Source of the DNA: Roseomonas acroporae | Lineage (GTDB): Bacteria > Pseudomonadota > Alphaproteobacteria > Acetobacterales > Acetobacteraceae | Direction of reading: 5' to 3' | NCBI RefSeq assembly: GCF_023223525.1 | Contig: NZ_JALPRX010000120.1 | Span: forward strand, 1 to 46,152 | Length of the DNA stretch: 46,152 nt | Part shown: one piece after another, positions 1 to 8,232 of the stretch | Position numbering within the stretch: the first letter of the stretch is position 1 | How the letters are laid out: every line of letters begins with the position of its first letter | The notes under the pieces: generated by a model | Databases searched by the model: none | What the model was told of the DNA's origin: nothing | Seen by the model: only the letters and a program-made list of their open reading frames with translations | Position numbers and translations under genes: made by a program

Positions 1-44
1 AGTTCTCCGTGGCGAAACCGTCCAGTTCCGGATGTCGCTTGATA

Positions 45-95
45 GGGGCTCTGCCCCGGACCCCGCGAAGGGGTGAAGCCCCCTTCGAGACCCCC
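45..95 (+). repeat. GGGGCTCTGCCCC hairpin element, copy 1
   Basis: GGGGC-TCT-GCCCC at 45-57 is followed by CCCCGCGAAGGGG and a GAAGCCCCCTTC stretch. A homologous copy in inverse orientation lies at 1767-1816. The element is non-coding and made of short GC stems. It could be a bidirectional terminator or a REP-like dispersed element. Confidence 0.6.
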
Positions 96-412
96 GTTTG
101 TTTGGGGGGTTCGGGTGGGGGATGGTTCGGGTTCGGGTTCGCCCCGCGTGGCTGGTGCCGCGCGGGGCTTTTCGTATGCGCGGCGTGGCGGGGGGGACGG
201 TAGGGCGGCTCACAGAACAAGGTGAAAGCAACGGGGAAGGCGCTGGATGCCGTCGGCGAAGGGGAGAAGGGTACGGAACTGCTCGGGGGGGTGGGGGCGG
301 TAGCGGGGTTTAGGGCCGCGCGCATGACGCCGCGACAGGCGGCCTGGGCTAGGGAACTCCCTCTTGGTAAAGGGAGCAGAGGAAGCCGTACTCAGGAGTG
401 GGTTGCGAGAGT
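96..412. other. Non-coding stretch before the AT-rich island
   Basis: G-rich sequence with no convincing reading frame; the short open frames show no family signature. Base composition changes sharply from G-rich to AT-richer at about 400, where the foreign-looking genes begin. No promoter could be assigned with confidence. Confidence 0.5.
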
Positions 413-955
413 ATGCAGTCAGTGATTCAGTGGAAACAGGGAACTAACGCGCAAGAAGATGTATCACAAGAACACGGCAGGAACTCGTTTGGACTGCCGC
501 AGCGCGTTATTCTGCAAAATGAACCGGCCGTGCTTGACAATTTTCTGAAAGTAAGATGCAAATTCGCAACAGGTACATGTGCGCAGGATATGGTGTTCAT
601 GCCCATTACGACGCATCCGAACGACATTAAAGAGCGTCTTTCAATTGCCTACGTGACTGCTGTGGCAGCCCGCGCGGGATGTCAAATTAGCAAGTGTGAT
701 ATCGATAAACAAAGCATTGATGTTACAATCAGACCGATCCTGGGTAGAAAAATATCCATCGATTTCCAACTTAAGGCAACTTCAATAGACTGCTTCAGTA
801 ACGATATGATATCATTTGATTTGCCAGTCAAGAATTACGATGACCTTCGCGACCCTCATTGCACGGCTCCGCATTATTTAATTATTTTGGTACTTGATTC
901 AGATGATAATGCTTGGCTTGTAAACGACGAGGAGGCTTTGCTGATAAAGGTTTGA
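413..955 (+). CDS. DUF4365-like protein, C-terminally truncated
   Basis: About 180 residues. The middle (ERLSIAYVTAVAARAGC, then IDFQLKAT, then SFDLPVKNYDDLR and PHYLIILVL) matches the pattern I know from DUF4365-type proteins, a nuclease-like fold often found in mobile and defence islands. The usual C-terminal segment after the EEALLIK position is missing: the frame hits TGA at 953-955 and runs straight into a second damaged gene. The start is uncertain. ATG 413 is used here, but ATG 590 or ATG 599 would give a protein starting just before the recognisable domain, and the first 60 residues resemble nothing I know. Codon use is AT-rich, unlike the window. Probably transferred and non-functional; the family assignment is by eye. 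Confidence 0.5.
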   Translation: MQSVIQWKQGTNAQEDVSQEHGRNSFGLPQRVILQNEPAVLDNFLKVRCKFATGTCAQDMVFMPITTHPNDIKERLSIAYVTAVAARAGCQISKCDIDKQSIDVTIRPILGRKISIDFQLKATSIDCFSNDMISFDLPVKNYDDLRDPHCTAPHYLIILVLDSDDNAWLVNDEEALLIKV

Positions 956-1652
956 AGAGGTTAGTTCATATCTCGACAATGTTCGTCTTGGTCAAACTCA
1001 ACGAGGCGGCTTTGTACTAACGATACTAAGCCCTTGGGATTTTACGCCGGATCAATTGCCATCATTGGACTTGGGTGAAGCGACTTTTGGCCGGCGCGTC
1101 ACCAAAGCTCTCGCATCAGCACTCAAAGCAACTCAGACAGCAATCCAAAAATCTGTTGTTGATGGTGTTGCGCCTCTTGTCAATGCCTATAAAGACGGGG
1201 TCAGTTCTAACTTGTGTCAATCTCTCGCAAAACTTGCGCGTGACGGAGAAGGCGTCGATATTTCTATCGGGTGGAGCCCTGTGCAACCAGAAGAGGCGCC
1301 GGTAGAGATCAAGCTAATGAGGGAAGATGCTGCGGTATTAGTCGAGGCCGCAAAAATGCTTGCTCGGCAGGAGGACGAGCCTAACGTTAGTATTGAAGGG
1401 TTGGTTGCTCGCATTGACGAAGCGCCCGAGAGATTTGACGGTTCAGCCGTGCTCGAAACGGCGATTGGAGGTGTTGTACGTAAGGTGCGAGTGCAATTTC
1501 AGGAGGGTGACCGGCTGAAAATATATGACGCCGCCAAGGAAAAACGTTGGGTCCGAGTACTTGGTGATTTAAGTCGAGAAGGGCAAAAGCTTTCACTGCT
1601 AAATCCGAGAGATATAACTTTGATAGAAGCTTCCGATGCTGATCTTGCTTGA
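948..1652 (+). pseudogene. C-terminal part of an unknown protein, start lost
   Basis: The frame is open from 948 but has no ATG or GTG with a ribosome site; the first usable start is a TTG at 1056. Well-formed protein sequence is already present upstream of it (SYLDNVRLGQTQRGGFVLTI at about 966-1025, then LSPWDFTPD), so the real N-terminus is gone. The RLGQT-rGg-vvTilSP pattern recurs in uncharacterised bacterial proteins of roughly 300 residues, from memory. The rest has acidic and amphipathic stretches and ends at TGA 1650-1652. It overlaps the preceding frame by a few bases in another phase, as expected if a deletion fused two neighbouring genes. AT-rich like its neighbour. Function unknown. 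Confidence 0.55.
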
Positions 1653-1766
1653 GCTTCAGTGCCACAAAGCAACCTCGCCGAGGTTTTCCAATATTTGACA
1701 GAAGTTGCAATGAACTAAAGATACTATCGTAGCGACACCCACGACATCGCGCCGGCGCAAATGAAA

Positions 1767-1816
1767 GGGAGGTCCAGGAGGGCTTCGCCTCCTGGTGGGG
1801 TTCGGGGCAGAGCCCC
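1767..1816 (-). repeat. GGGGCTCTGCCCC hairpin element, copy 2 (inverted)
   Basis: Contains a perfect stem, CCAGGAGG (1774-1781) with loop GCTTCG and CCTCCTGG (1788-1795), then GGGGCAGAGCCCC at 1804-1816. Read on the minus strand it aligns with the copy at 45-95. It lies just past the stop of prfC (1835), so it can act as that gene's terminator. Confidence 0.6.
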
Positions 1817-1834
1817 GATGACGGGTGCCTGCCG

Positions 1835-3466
1835 CTAAAGCGAAAGCGCGTGCTGCTCCCGCACCTCGTGGAATTTCAGCCCCGGGTGTTCTTCCTCCGC
1901 CCGCCGCCGCCGCCAGTCCGACGCGAAGAACGCCACCAGCGCGTTGTCGTGGTCCTCGGCGCTGTCGTGGGAGGCCTCCCGCCGGAATCGCTCCAAGGCC
2001 GCCGGGTCGTCCGAAGTGACCCAGCGGACGGTGTTCCAGGGCGTCGCGTCGAAGGCGGTGGGGACGCCGTATTCGGCCTTGAGGCGGGAGCCCAGCACGT
2101 CGAGCTGGAGGGAGCCGACGACGCCGACCACCCAGGGTGTGCCGTCGAGCGGGCGGAAGAGCTGGACGACGCCTTCGTCGGCGAGCTGTTCCAGGGCGCG
2201 CTTGAGCTTCTTCGCGGCCATGGCGTCCTCGATGCGGACGCGGCGGAGGATCTCGGGGGCGAAGGAGGGGACGCCGCGGAAGGCGAGGTCCTCGCCCTCG
2301 GTCAGCGTGTCGCCGATGCGCAGGATGCCGTGGTTGGCGATGCCGACGACGTCGCCGGGGAAGGCCTCCTCCGCCACCTGGCGGTCCTGGGCGAAGAAGA
2401 AGAGCGGCGCGTTGACCGGGACCTGCTTGCCGGTGCGGACCTGCTTCAGGCGCATCCCTTTCTGGAGGCGGCCGGAGCAGATGCGGAGGAAGGCGACGCG
2501 GTCCCGGTGGTTGGGGTCCATGTTCGCCTGGATCTTGAAGACGAAGCCGGTGAGGGCGGGCTCCTCGGGGGTCACGGTGCGGCCCTCGGCGGCGCGGGGG
2601 CCGGGGGCGGGGGCGTAGCGGCCGAGGCCGCGCAGGAGCTGGAGGACGCCGAAATTGCGCAGCGCCGAGCCGACATAGACGGGGGTGAGGTGGCCGGTGC
2701 GGAACGCCTCCAGGTCGAAGGCGGGGAAGCCGGCCTCGACGAGGAGGGCTTCCTCGCGCAGCGCCGTGGCGCGTTCGGGGGGGATGGCGGCGTCCAGGGC
2801 GGGGTCGTCGAGGGAGGTCAGGGGGACCTCGCGGACGGTCTCGCCCTCGATGAGCAGGAGGCGGTTGTTGAGCAGGTCGTAGGTGCCGCGGAAGTCGCGG
2901 CCCATGCCGACGGGCCAGGTGACGGGGCAGACGTCCAGCGCCAGGGTCTTCTCGATCTCGTCGAGCAGCTCGAAGGGGTCGCGGCCCTCGCGGTCCATCT
3001 TGTTGATGAAGGTGATGATGGGGATGTCGCGCAGGCGGCAGACCTCGAACAGCTTGCGGGTCTGCGCCTCGATGCCCTTCGCCGCGTCGATGACCATGAC
3101 GGCGGCGTCGACGGCGGTGAGGGTGCGGTAGGTGTCCTCGGAGAAGTCCTCGTGGCCCGGCGTGTCGAGCAGGTTGTAGACGAGGCCCTCGTGCTCGAAG
3201 GTCATGACGCTGGTCGCGACGGAGATGCCGCGGTCCTGCTCGATCTTCATCCAGTCCGAGCGCGTGCGGCGGCGGTCGCCCTTGGCGCGCACCTGGCCGG
3301 CGAGCTGGATGGCGCCGCCGAACAGCAGCAGCTTCTCCGTCAGCGTGGTCTTGCCGGCGTCCGGGTGCGAGATGATCGCGAAGGTGCGGCGGCGGGCGGC
3401 GGGGGAGGACGGGAGCGCGCCGGCGGCGGCTTCGAGGATGGCGGCGTCGGGCGGGAGCTGGTCCAT
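1835..3466 (-). CDS. prfC: Peptide chain release factor 3
   Basis: Translational GTPase that recycles RF1/RF2 from the ribosome after peptide release. 543 residues, close to the family's usual 525-540. Visible G-domain motifs: P-loop SHPDAGKT at 33-40, DTPGH at 101-105 and NKMD at 155-158, followed by the EF-Tu-like domain 2 and the RF3-specific C-terminal domain. The start is the ATG at 3466 (MDQLPPD); the frame stays open about 60 codons further upstream, but that part is low-complexity Pro/Arg sequence with no homology. The ribosome site is weak. Stop TAG at 1835, followed by the hairpin element at 1767-1816. A housekeeping gene and the first clearly native gene after the AT-rich island. 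Confidence 0.97.
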   Translation of the reverse strand: MDQLPPDAAILEAAAGALPSSPAARRRTFAIISHPDAGKTTLTEKLLLFGGAIQLAGQVRAKGDRRRTRSDWMKIEQDRGISVATSVMTFEHEGLVYNLLDTPGHEDFSEDTYRTLTAVDAAVMVIDAAKGIEAQTRKLFEVCRLRDIPIITFINKMDREGRDPFELLDEIEKTLALDVCPVTWPVGMGRDFRGTYDLLNNRLLLIEGETVREVPLTSLDDPALDAAIPPERATALREEALLVEAGFPAFDLEAFRTGHLTPVYVGSALRNFGVLQLLRGLGRYAPAPGPRAAEGRTVTPEEPALTGFVFKIQANMDPNHRDRVAFLRICSGRLQKGMRLKQVRTGKQVPVNAPLFFFAQDRQVAEEAFPGDVVGIANHGILRIGDTLTEGEDLAFRGVPSFAPEILRRVRIEDAMAAKKLKRALEQLADEGVVQLFRPLDGTPWVVGVVGSLQLDVLGSRLKAEYGVPTAFDATPWNTVRWVTSDDPAALERFRREASHDSAEDHDNALVAFFASDWRRRRAEEEHPGLKFHEVREQHALSL

Positions 3467-3746
3467 GGTGGGGGTTAGATAGGCCGGCGCGGCGGGGATT
3501 GACAGCGCGGCGGTGGCATGGCGGGGCGGCGGGCGGCCCGGCCTGCCGGGGGCGTTCCCGCGGGCGCGCGCGGGGCGTGGCCGGGGCGGTGGGACGGTGG
3601 TGCCGAGGCGTGTCGGGCGGGGTTGTCGGGGGCGGTTTCCCGGGTGAGTGGGCAATGCGTCGCAATTGCGTTCAAGTCATTGATTTTACGCGTTTTTCAT
3701 AGAGATCAGGGCGGACAGGCGGGTGGCGATGCCGTAGCCTCGGCGC

Positions 3747-4805
3747 ATGCGGGATTTCAGCGATTGCGACGAGCGGGACGTGCTGGCGCTGGCCATCTCC
3801 AGCGAGGAGGAGGACAGCCGGATCTACGCCGACTTCGCGGCCGGGCTGCGGGAGCGGTATCCGGACACGGCGACGGTGTTCGCGGCGATGGCGGCGCAGG
3901 AGGACGGGCATCGGCGGGCGCTGATCGAGCAGTACCGGCGACGCTTCGGGGAGCACATCCCCTACATCGCGCGGCGGCATGTGCGCGGGGCGCCGGTGCC
4001 GCCCGAGGCGGCCTCGGTGATGCGGCGGGGCATCGCGGCGGTGCGCGAGCAGGTGGCGCGGATGGAGGCGGCCTCGGCGCGCTTCTACCAGGAGGCGATC
4101 CCGCGCAGCACGGAGGCGGGGACGCGCAAGCTGCTGGGCGACCTGGCGGCGGCGGAGCGGCAGCACGAGCGGATCGGGCGGGAACTGGCGGCCGAGGCCC
4201 TGCCGGCGGCGGCGCTGGCGCGGGAGGACGAGGCGGAACGGCGGCGCTTCGTGCTGCAGGTGGTGCAGCCGGGGCTGGTGGGGCTGATGGACGGCTCCGT
4301 CTCCACGCTGGCGCCGGTCTTCGCGGCGGCCTTCGCGACCGGGCGGCCCTGGGATGCCTTCCTGGTGGGGATGGCGGCGAGCGTGGGGGCGGGCATCAGC
4401 ATGGGCTTCGCCGAGGCGCTGGCCGATGACGGGCGGCTTTCCGGGCGCGGGGCGCCGCTGCTGCGCGGGCTGGTCTGCGGGCTGATGACGATGGCGGGCG
4501 GGGTCGGGCACACCCTGCCCTTCCTGATCGGCGATTTCCGGCTGGCGGTGGCGGTCTCGGCGACGGTGGTGGTGGTGGAGCTGGGGCTGATCGCCTGGAT
4601 CCAGTGGCGGTTCATGGAGACGCCGCCCCTAACGGCCGCGCCGGACGTGGTTCTTGGCGGGGCGCGGGTGGGGGGGGTGGCGGGGGGGCTGATCGCCTGG
4701 ACCCTGGGGCGGTTCTTGGCGACGCCGCCGCCCGCGGCGGCGGCGAAGGTGGTGCTGGGCGGGGCGCTGGTGCTGGCGGCGGGGGTGCTGATCGGCGGGG
4801 GGTAG
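3747..4805 (+). CDS. mbfA: MbfA-like ferritin/VIT1 membrane protein
   Basis: Fusion of an N-terminal rubrerythrin/ferritin-like domain (about 1-150) to a VIT1/CCC1-type membrane domain, as in MbfA, an alphaproteobacterial iron exporter that protects against iron and peroxide stress. Two ExxH motifs (E52-H55, E137-H140) with E20/E21 and E107 give the expected di-iron ligands. The membrane domain starts near [18 protein letters not shown] (173-190). At 352 residues it is longer than the roughly 320 I expect, because the last membrane segment is duplicated in tandem (residues about 280-313 and 314-347; see the direct repeat). The ATG at 3747 is the first start before the ferritin domain; no clear ribosome site is visible. 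Divergent from prfC. Confidence 0.88.
   Translation: MRDFSDCDERDVLALAISSEEEDSRIYADFAAGLRERYPDTATVFAAMAAQEDGHRRALIEQYRRRFGEHIPYIARRHVRGAPVPPEAASVMRRGIAAVREQVARMEAASARFYQEAIPRSTEAGTRKLLGDLAAAERQHERIGRELAAEALPAAALAREDEAERRRFVLQVVQPGLVGLMDGSVSTLAPVFAAAFATGRPWDAFLVGMAASVGAGISMGFAEALADDGRLSGRGAPLLRGLVCGLMTMAGGVGHTLPFLIGDFRLAVAVSATVVVVELGLIAWIQWRFMETPPLTAAPDVVLGGARVGGVAGGLIAWTLGRFLATPPPAAAAKVVLGGALVLAAGVLIGGG
4586..4789 (+). repeat. In-frame 102-bp tandem duplication inside mbfA
   Basis: GCTGATCGCCTGGA occurs at 4586 and again at 4688, exactly 102 bp (34 codons) later. The two units encode diverged versions of the terminal membrane segment: [18 protein letters not shown] then DVVLGGA, and [18 protein letters not shown] then KVVLGGA. 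The first copy's tail has become G-rich. The units differ at many bases, so the duplication is not recent. Confidence 0.8.
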
Positions 4806-5156
4806 GGCGGCCGGGGGGCAGGCGGCGCAAGCCGCCGGCGTGGCCCGCCGACGGGGCGTTGTCGGGCCGGCGAACCTCGGGTGGCGATCCTTGGGCGGGG
4901 CGCGGGCGTGGCGGCGGGAGGCGGCGGGGCGGCGGGGGATGCGCGGTTGCGGGGCGCATCGTCGGGGCGGGAGGGTGCCTGCGGGGTGGATGGTGTACAG
5001 GGGGCGCGGCCGGGCAGGACACGCCGCCTCGTTCGTCGCCGCGCCCGCTTCCATGGGTCCGGCTTTGGTGCCAGCCTGGAACATGGCGCAGCATGCCTCG
5101 GCGGCAACCGCGACGCGACCGAAGACACGAACGGAATGCGACCAGGGGAGACGGGA
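4806..5156. other. Intergenic, hairpin after mbfA
   Basis: GGCGGC-GCAA-GCCGCC (4821-4836) directly follows the mbfA stop and may end its transcript. The rest is G-rich and without a credible gene. The region before 5157 presumably holds the promoter of the hydrolase; no clear box is seen. Confidence 0.4.
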
Positions 5157-6119
5157 ATGAACCAGTATCCGGCAGGCCGGCGGCAGGCGATGGGGGCGGC
5201 GGTCGTCGGACTCGGGCTGCTTTCCATGGCGCCGGCGGCGCCGGCCCGCGCGCAGCAAGCCGCCGCGCCGGCGCAGCGGGCGGCCTACGTGCCGCGCTTC
5301 GTCACCTCGCCCGACGGCGTCCGCCTCGCGACCTACGAGTTCGGCAACCCGCAGGGGCCGGCGATCCTGTTCCTGCACGGCTACGCGCAGGCCGCGCTTT
5401 CCTGGGACCGGCAATTGCAGGACCCGGAATTGGCGCGCGCGTTCCGCATGGTCGCGATCGACCTGCGCGGCCACGGGATGAGCGCCAAGCCGGAGGGGGA
5501 TGCGTTCTACAAGCCGGGCCGGGTCTGGGCCGACGACGTGCGGGGCGTGATCGACGGGCTGGGGCTGCGGCGGCCGGTGCTGGTGGGCTGGTCCTATGCG
5601 GGGCGGCTGATCGGCGACTACCTCACCGCGCACGGCGCGGAGGCGCTGGCGGGGATCAACTACGTCGATGCGAGCAGCACGCTCGGGGATCCCGCCTTCC
5701 TCGGGCCCGCCGCGGCGCTGCTCGGGCCGCAGGCGATGCTGGCGCCGGCCCTGGATGGGTTCATCGAGGGGACGGCGCGGTTCCTGCGCGAGTGCTTCGC
5801 CACCCAGCCCGAGGCGGCGGACTTCCAGACCATGCTCGCCTTCAACATGCTGGCGCCGCACCATGTGCGGTCGGGGCTGGCGGGGCGGCCCGCCGACTAC
5901 GTGGCCGTGCTGAAGGCGCTGCGGCTGCCGGTGCTGGTGACGCATGGCGAGAAGGACCGGGTCCTCACCCCGGCGCTCGCGCGCTTCACCGCCGCGACGG
6001 TGCCGGGGGCGCGGCTTTCGCTCTATGCCGAGAGCGGGCACTCGCCGTTCTGGGAGGAGCCGGCGCGCTTCAACCGGGAGCTGGCCGAGTTCGTGAAGCA
6101 GGCGCAGGGGACGCGCTGA
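5157..6119 (+). CDS. Exported alpha/beta hydrolase
   Basis: 320 residues, alpha/beta-hydrolase fold. The N-terminus carries a twin-arginine-like signal (GRRQAMGAAVVGLGLLSMAP, cleavage near ARAQQ), so the enzyme is probably periplasmic. Visible elements: oxyanion motif FLHGYAQ, IDLRGHGMSAKP, nucleophile elbow GWSYAG, acid-loop sequence LVTHGEKDRVL and catalytic histidine in ESGHSPFWEEP near the C-terminus. This layout matches chloroperoxidase/haloalkane-dehalogenase-like serine hydrolases; the substrate cannot be told from sequence. ATG 5157 is preceded by AGGGGAG at a good distance, which decides against the much longer open frame. No operon partner: debris follows downstream. Confidence 0.85.
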   Translation: MNQYPAGRRQAMGAAVVGLGLLSMAPAAPARAQQAAAPAQRAAYVPRFVTSPDGVRLATYEFGNPQGPAILFLHGYAQAALSWDRQLQDPELARAFRMVAIDLRGHGMSAKPEGDAFYKPGRVWADDVRGVIDGLGLRRPVLVGWSYAGRLIGDYLTAHGAEALAGINYVDASSTLGDPAFLGPAAALLGPQAMLAPALDGFIEGTARFLRECFATQPEAADFQTMLAFNMLAPHHVRSGLAGRPADYVAVLKALRLPVLVTHGEKDRVLTPALARFTAATVPGARLSLYAESGHSPFWEEPARFNRELAEFVKQAQGTR

Positions 6120-6233
6120 GGCGCCGGCCGGGCAGAGGCGGCCGCCCCGGCGACGGCGTTGCCGACGCGGGCGAGCCCATGCGCCCCGGCGGGTATGCCG
6201 CCGCCCTGCCCAGCGCGGGCGGCGGTCGGGGGA

Positions 6234-6429
6234 TCAGGCGGTCGGCAGGGGTGGCCCGGGCGGCGCGGCGCGCAGCGCGTCGGCGATGCCCCGCAGGACG
6301 GCGAGGCGGGGCGAGCGGTCCTCGGCCCGGAAGCTCATGAGGACGGGCGAGGTGACGCGCTCCTCGGCCAGGTCGACATAGGCGATGTCGTCGCGGCCGA
6401 GGCGGCGGACCGAGGCGGGCACGAGGTCG
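6234..6429 (-). pseudogene. LysR-type regulator, C-terminal stump
   Basis: The minus strand encodes LVPASVRRLGRDDIAYVDLA and RSPRLAVLRGIADAL, typical of the last about 60 residues of a LysR substrate-binding domain, ending at TGA 6234. The upstream part of the gene, including the helix-turn-helix, is replaced at about 6425-6430 by transposase sequence in the opposite direction. It is a leftover of an insertion or deletion and cannot work as a regulator. Confidence 0.65.
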
Positions 6430-6620
6430 TCATCTCCCAGCATCCCCGCCGCACCAAGCCCCTCGCCATCGACAAGGAGAGGTACAAGCGGCGGCATCTC
6501 ATCGAGAGCTTCTTCGCCAAGATCAAGGAGTTCAAGCGCATCGCCATGCGCAGCGACAAGACCGACCGCAGCTTCGCCGCCATGATCCATCTCGCCGCCG
6601 CCGTCATCCACTCACGATGA
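6430..6620 (+). mobile_element. IS5-like transposase, C-terminal fragment
   Basis: DKERYKRRHLIESFFAKIKE, then FKRIAMRSDKTDRSFAAMIH, is the C-terminal DDE signature (YxxRHxIExFFxxxKxFRRIAxRxDK) of IS5-family transposases. The frame ends at TGA 6618-6620. The N-terminal two thirds are absent and no inverted repeat is evident. It abuts the LysR stump. Confidence 0.75.
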
Positions 6621-7037
6621 ATCCCGACAAACCCTAGGCCGAACGGGTTCGACCCGCGCGCCTGGCTCGCCGACGACACCTTCACCGACGATCATGCCGT
6701 GGTCGCACGACGTGATCGACACCGTTTCGCCCAGCAGTACGGCACCCCCAGGTGACGGACGGTCCCCGAGTCATCGGGCGGGCCCGCGACCGCGTCGGTC
6801 GAAACCCGGTCCGTGATGTCGCCCCGATGCACGAGGAAGCCGTCATGCACGACCCGGTCCTGGGCCTTGTATGGCGCCCGCGGTCCGCCTCGACGACCTC
6901 GCACCGACATCGCGCGATCACCTCCCTGTTCGGCCGTGAGCCGGCCCATCACGGCAACGCCCGCAGGCTTGCCGCATCAATGCCCCGTCCGCCCCCGATG
7001 CCATGCCCCCGGGGCGCGAAGCGCAATCGGCTCTCGA
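6621..7037. other. Debris upstream of the sulfide operon
   Basis: No intact gene. At about 6651-6690 the plus strand reads NGFDPRAWLAD, which resembles the NGVDPxAWLxD motif of IS66 transposases; this is weak. A minus-strand open frame at 6692-6952 has no recognisable family. The stretch looks like mixed IS remnants. Confidence 0.35.
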
Positions 7038-7072
7038 TTGACAATATAAGATATCGATAAGTATATATCGTT
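7038..7072 (+). promoter_or_regulatory. Promoter and likely BigR/SqrR operator of the sulfide operon
   Basis: TTGACA (7038-7043) with TATATA about 18 bases on (7062-7067) is a good housekeeping promoter in an otherwise very GC-rich region. Overlapping it is an AT-rich dyad, with CGATA (7055-7059) and TATCG (7066-7070) as inner arms and CAATATA/TATATCGTTG as outer sequence. BigR/SqrR-type repressors bind AT-rich dyads over their own promoters, and such a repressor is encoded as the second gene downstream, so autoregulation is inferred. Confidence 0.6.
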
Positions 7073-7090
7073 GAGCGAGGACGAGGACGC

Positions 7091-7792
7091 ATGACCTTCA
7101 CGCCCGGCACATCCCAGGCCCCACCCACCGGCGACGCGGCACCGGCCGCGTTCGAGGCCGCTCTTCGGATGCCCCGCCTCGGCGAGCCCGCCATTCCCTT
7201 CCGCGTCCGCACCACCATGGGCGAGCGGAGCCTGGCCGACTACCGCGGCCGCTGGCTGCTGCTCTTCTCCCACCCCGCCGACTTCACCCCGGTCTGCACC
7301 AGCGAGTTCATCGCCTTCGCCCGCGCGCACGACCGCTTCCGGGCGCTCGGCTGCGAGCTGCTCGGCCTCTCCGTGGACAGCCTCTTCGCCCACCTCGCCT
7401 GGGTCCGCTCCATCGAGGCCGGGTTCGGTGTCGCCATCCCCTTCCCGATCGCCGAGGACATCTCCATGGCGATGGCCCGCGCCTACGGGATGATCCACCC
7501 GGGCGACGCCAGCACGGCGACCGTGCGCGGCAGCTTCCTGATCGACCCCGCGGGCACGATCCGGATGCTCGCCTACTACCCGATGACCACCGGCCGCAGC
7601 GTCGAGGAGCTGCTGCGCACCCTCGCCGCGCTGCAGGAGAGCGACGCCTCGGGCGCCTCCACCCCGGCCGATTGGCAGCCGGGCGAGGAGAGCGTGCTGC
7701 CCCCGCCGCTCACCGTGCAGGAGGCCGCGGACCGCAAGGCAGGCGGCGCTCCCGCCTGGTACTACCAGCCGCAATCGGGCACGCGGCGATGA
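7091..7792 (+). CDS. Peroxiredoxin (Prx6/AhpC-TSA type)
   Basis: Thiol peroxidase of 233 residues. The thioredoxin-like core begins near residue 29. The peroxidatic cysteine is C69 in HPADFTPVCTSEF, the Prx signature. The long C-terminal region (AYGMIHPGD, FLIDPAGTIR, YYPMTTGRS) fits the Prx6/1-Cys class, whose preferred reductant is often not thioredoxin. ATG 7091 follows GAGGACGAGGAC. It is the first gene of a sulfide operon and overlaps the next gene by ATGA (7789-7792). A role in removing peroxide or reducing persulfide by-products is inferred from context. Confidence 0.9.
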   Translation: MTFTPGTSQAPPTGDAAPAAFEAALRMPRLGEPAIPFRVRTTMGERSLADYRGRWLLLFSHPADFTPVCTSEFIAFARAHDRFRALGCELLGLSVDSLFAHLAWVRSIEAGFGVAIPFPIAEDISMAMARAYGMIHPGDASTATVRGSFLIDPAGTIRMLAYYPMTTGRSVEELLRTLAALQESDASGASTPADWQPGEESVLPPPLTVQEAADRKAGGAPAWYYQPQSGTRR

Positions 7793-8232
7793 GCGCGCCC
7801 GGCTGCGACCCCGACCAGGCGGCGGAATTCCTCCGCGCGCTGGCGCATCCCATGCGCCTGCGCATCCTCTGCCGCCTGCTCGAGGGCGAGCTCGCCGTCG
7901 CGGGCTTCGAGAGCGAGCTCGGCCTCAGGCAGCCCAACCTGTCGCAGCAGCTCGCCGCGCTGCGCGAGGCGGGGCTCGTCGCCACGCGGCGCGAGTCGAA
8001 GTCGATCGTCTACAGCCTCGCCGATGCGCGCGTCGCCGGCGTGCTGGAAGCCCTCCGCGCCGCACTCCCGGCCGGCGCGCCCGAAGCCGCGCCGCCGTCC
8101 CGCCCCGCGCCATCGGCACCCCCGCCCGCTGCCGCCCCGACGCGGCCCGCCCGGCCCCAGCCGGGTGGCGAGGCGGGGATCTTCGCCATCGCCGGCTGGG
8201 ACGTGCCGCCGGGCGGGGGGAGGAGAGGATGA
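7789..8232 (+). CDS. bigR: ArsR-family regulator, BigR/SqrR-like
   Basis: Winged-helix repressor of 147 residues; the helix-turn-helix lies in GLRQPNLSQQLAALREAGLV and the wing in ATRRESKSIVYSL. BigR/SqrR proteins sense sulfide and persulfide through two cysteines, one in the RLRILCRL helix and one near the C-terminal helix. Here the first is present (C28), but the second position reads ALRAALPAG with no cysteine; the only other cysteine is C6. The tail after about residue 105 is a Pro/Ala-rich extension with no cysteine. Overlaps both neighbours by ATGA, indicating translational coupling. It probably represses the promoter at 7038-7072. Confidence 0.82.
   Translation: MSAPGCDPDQAAEFLRALAHPMRLRILCRLLEGELAVAGFESELGLRQPNLSQQLAALREAGLVATRRESKSIVYSLADARVAGVLEALRAALPAGAPEAAPPSRPAPSAPPPAAAPTRPARPQPGGEAGIFAIAGWDVPPGGGRRG

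Noticed and set aside
1850-3478. 542-codon plus-strand frame opposite prfC
   Set aside because: Shadow of prfC; repetitive Gly/Ala/Glu/Leu with no motif.
6692-6952. Possible small minus-strand gene upstream of the sulfide operon
   Set aside because: No ribosome site, no recognisable family, surrounded by IS debris.
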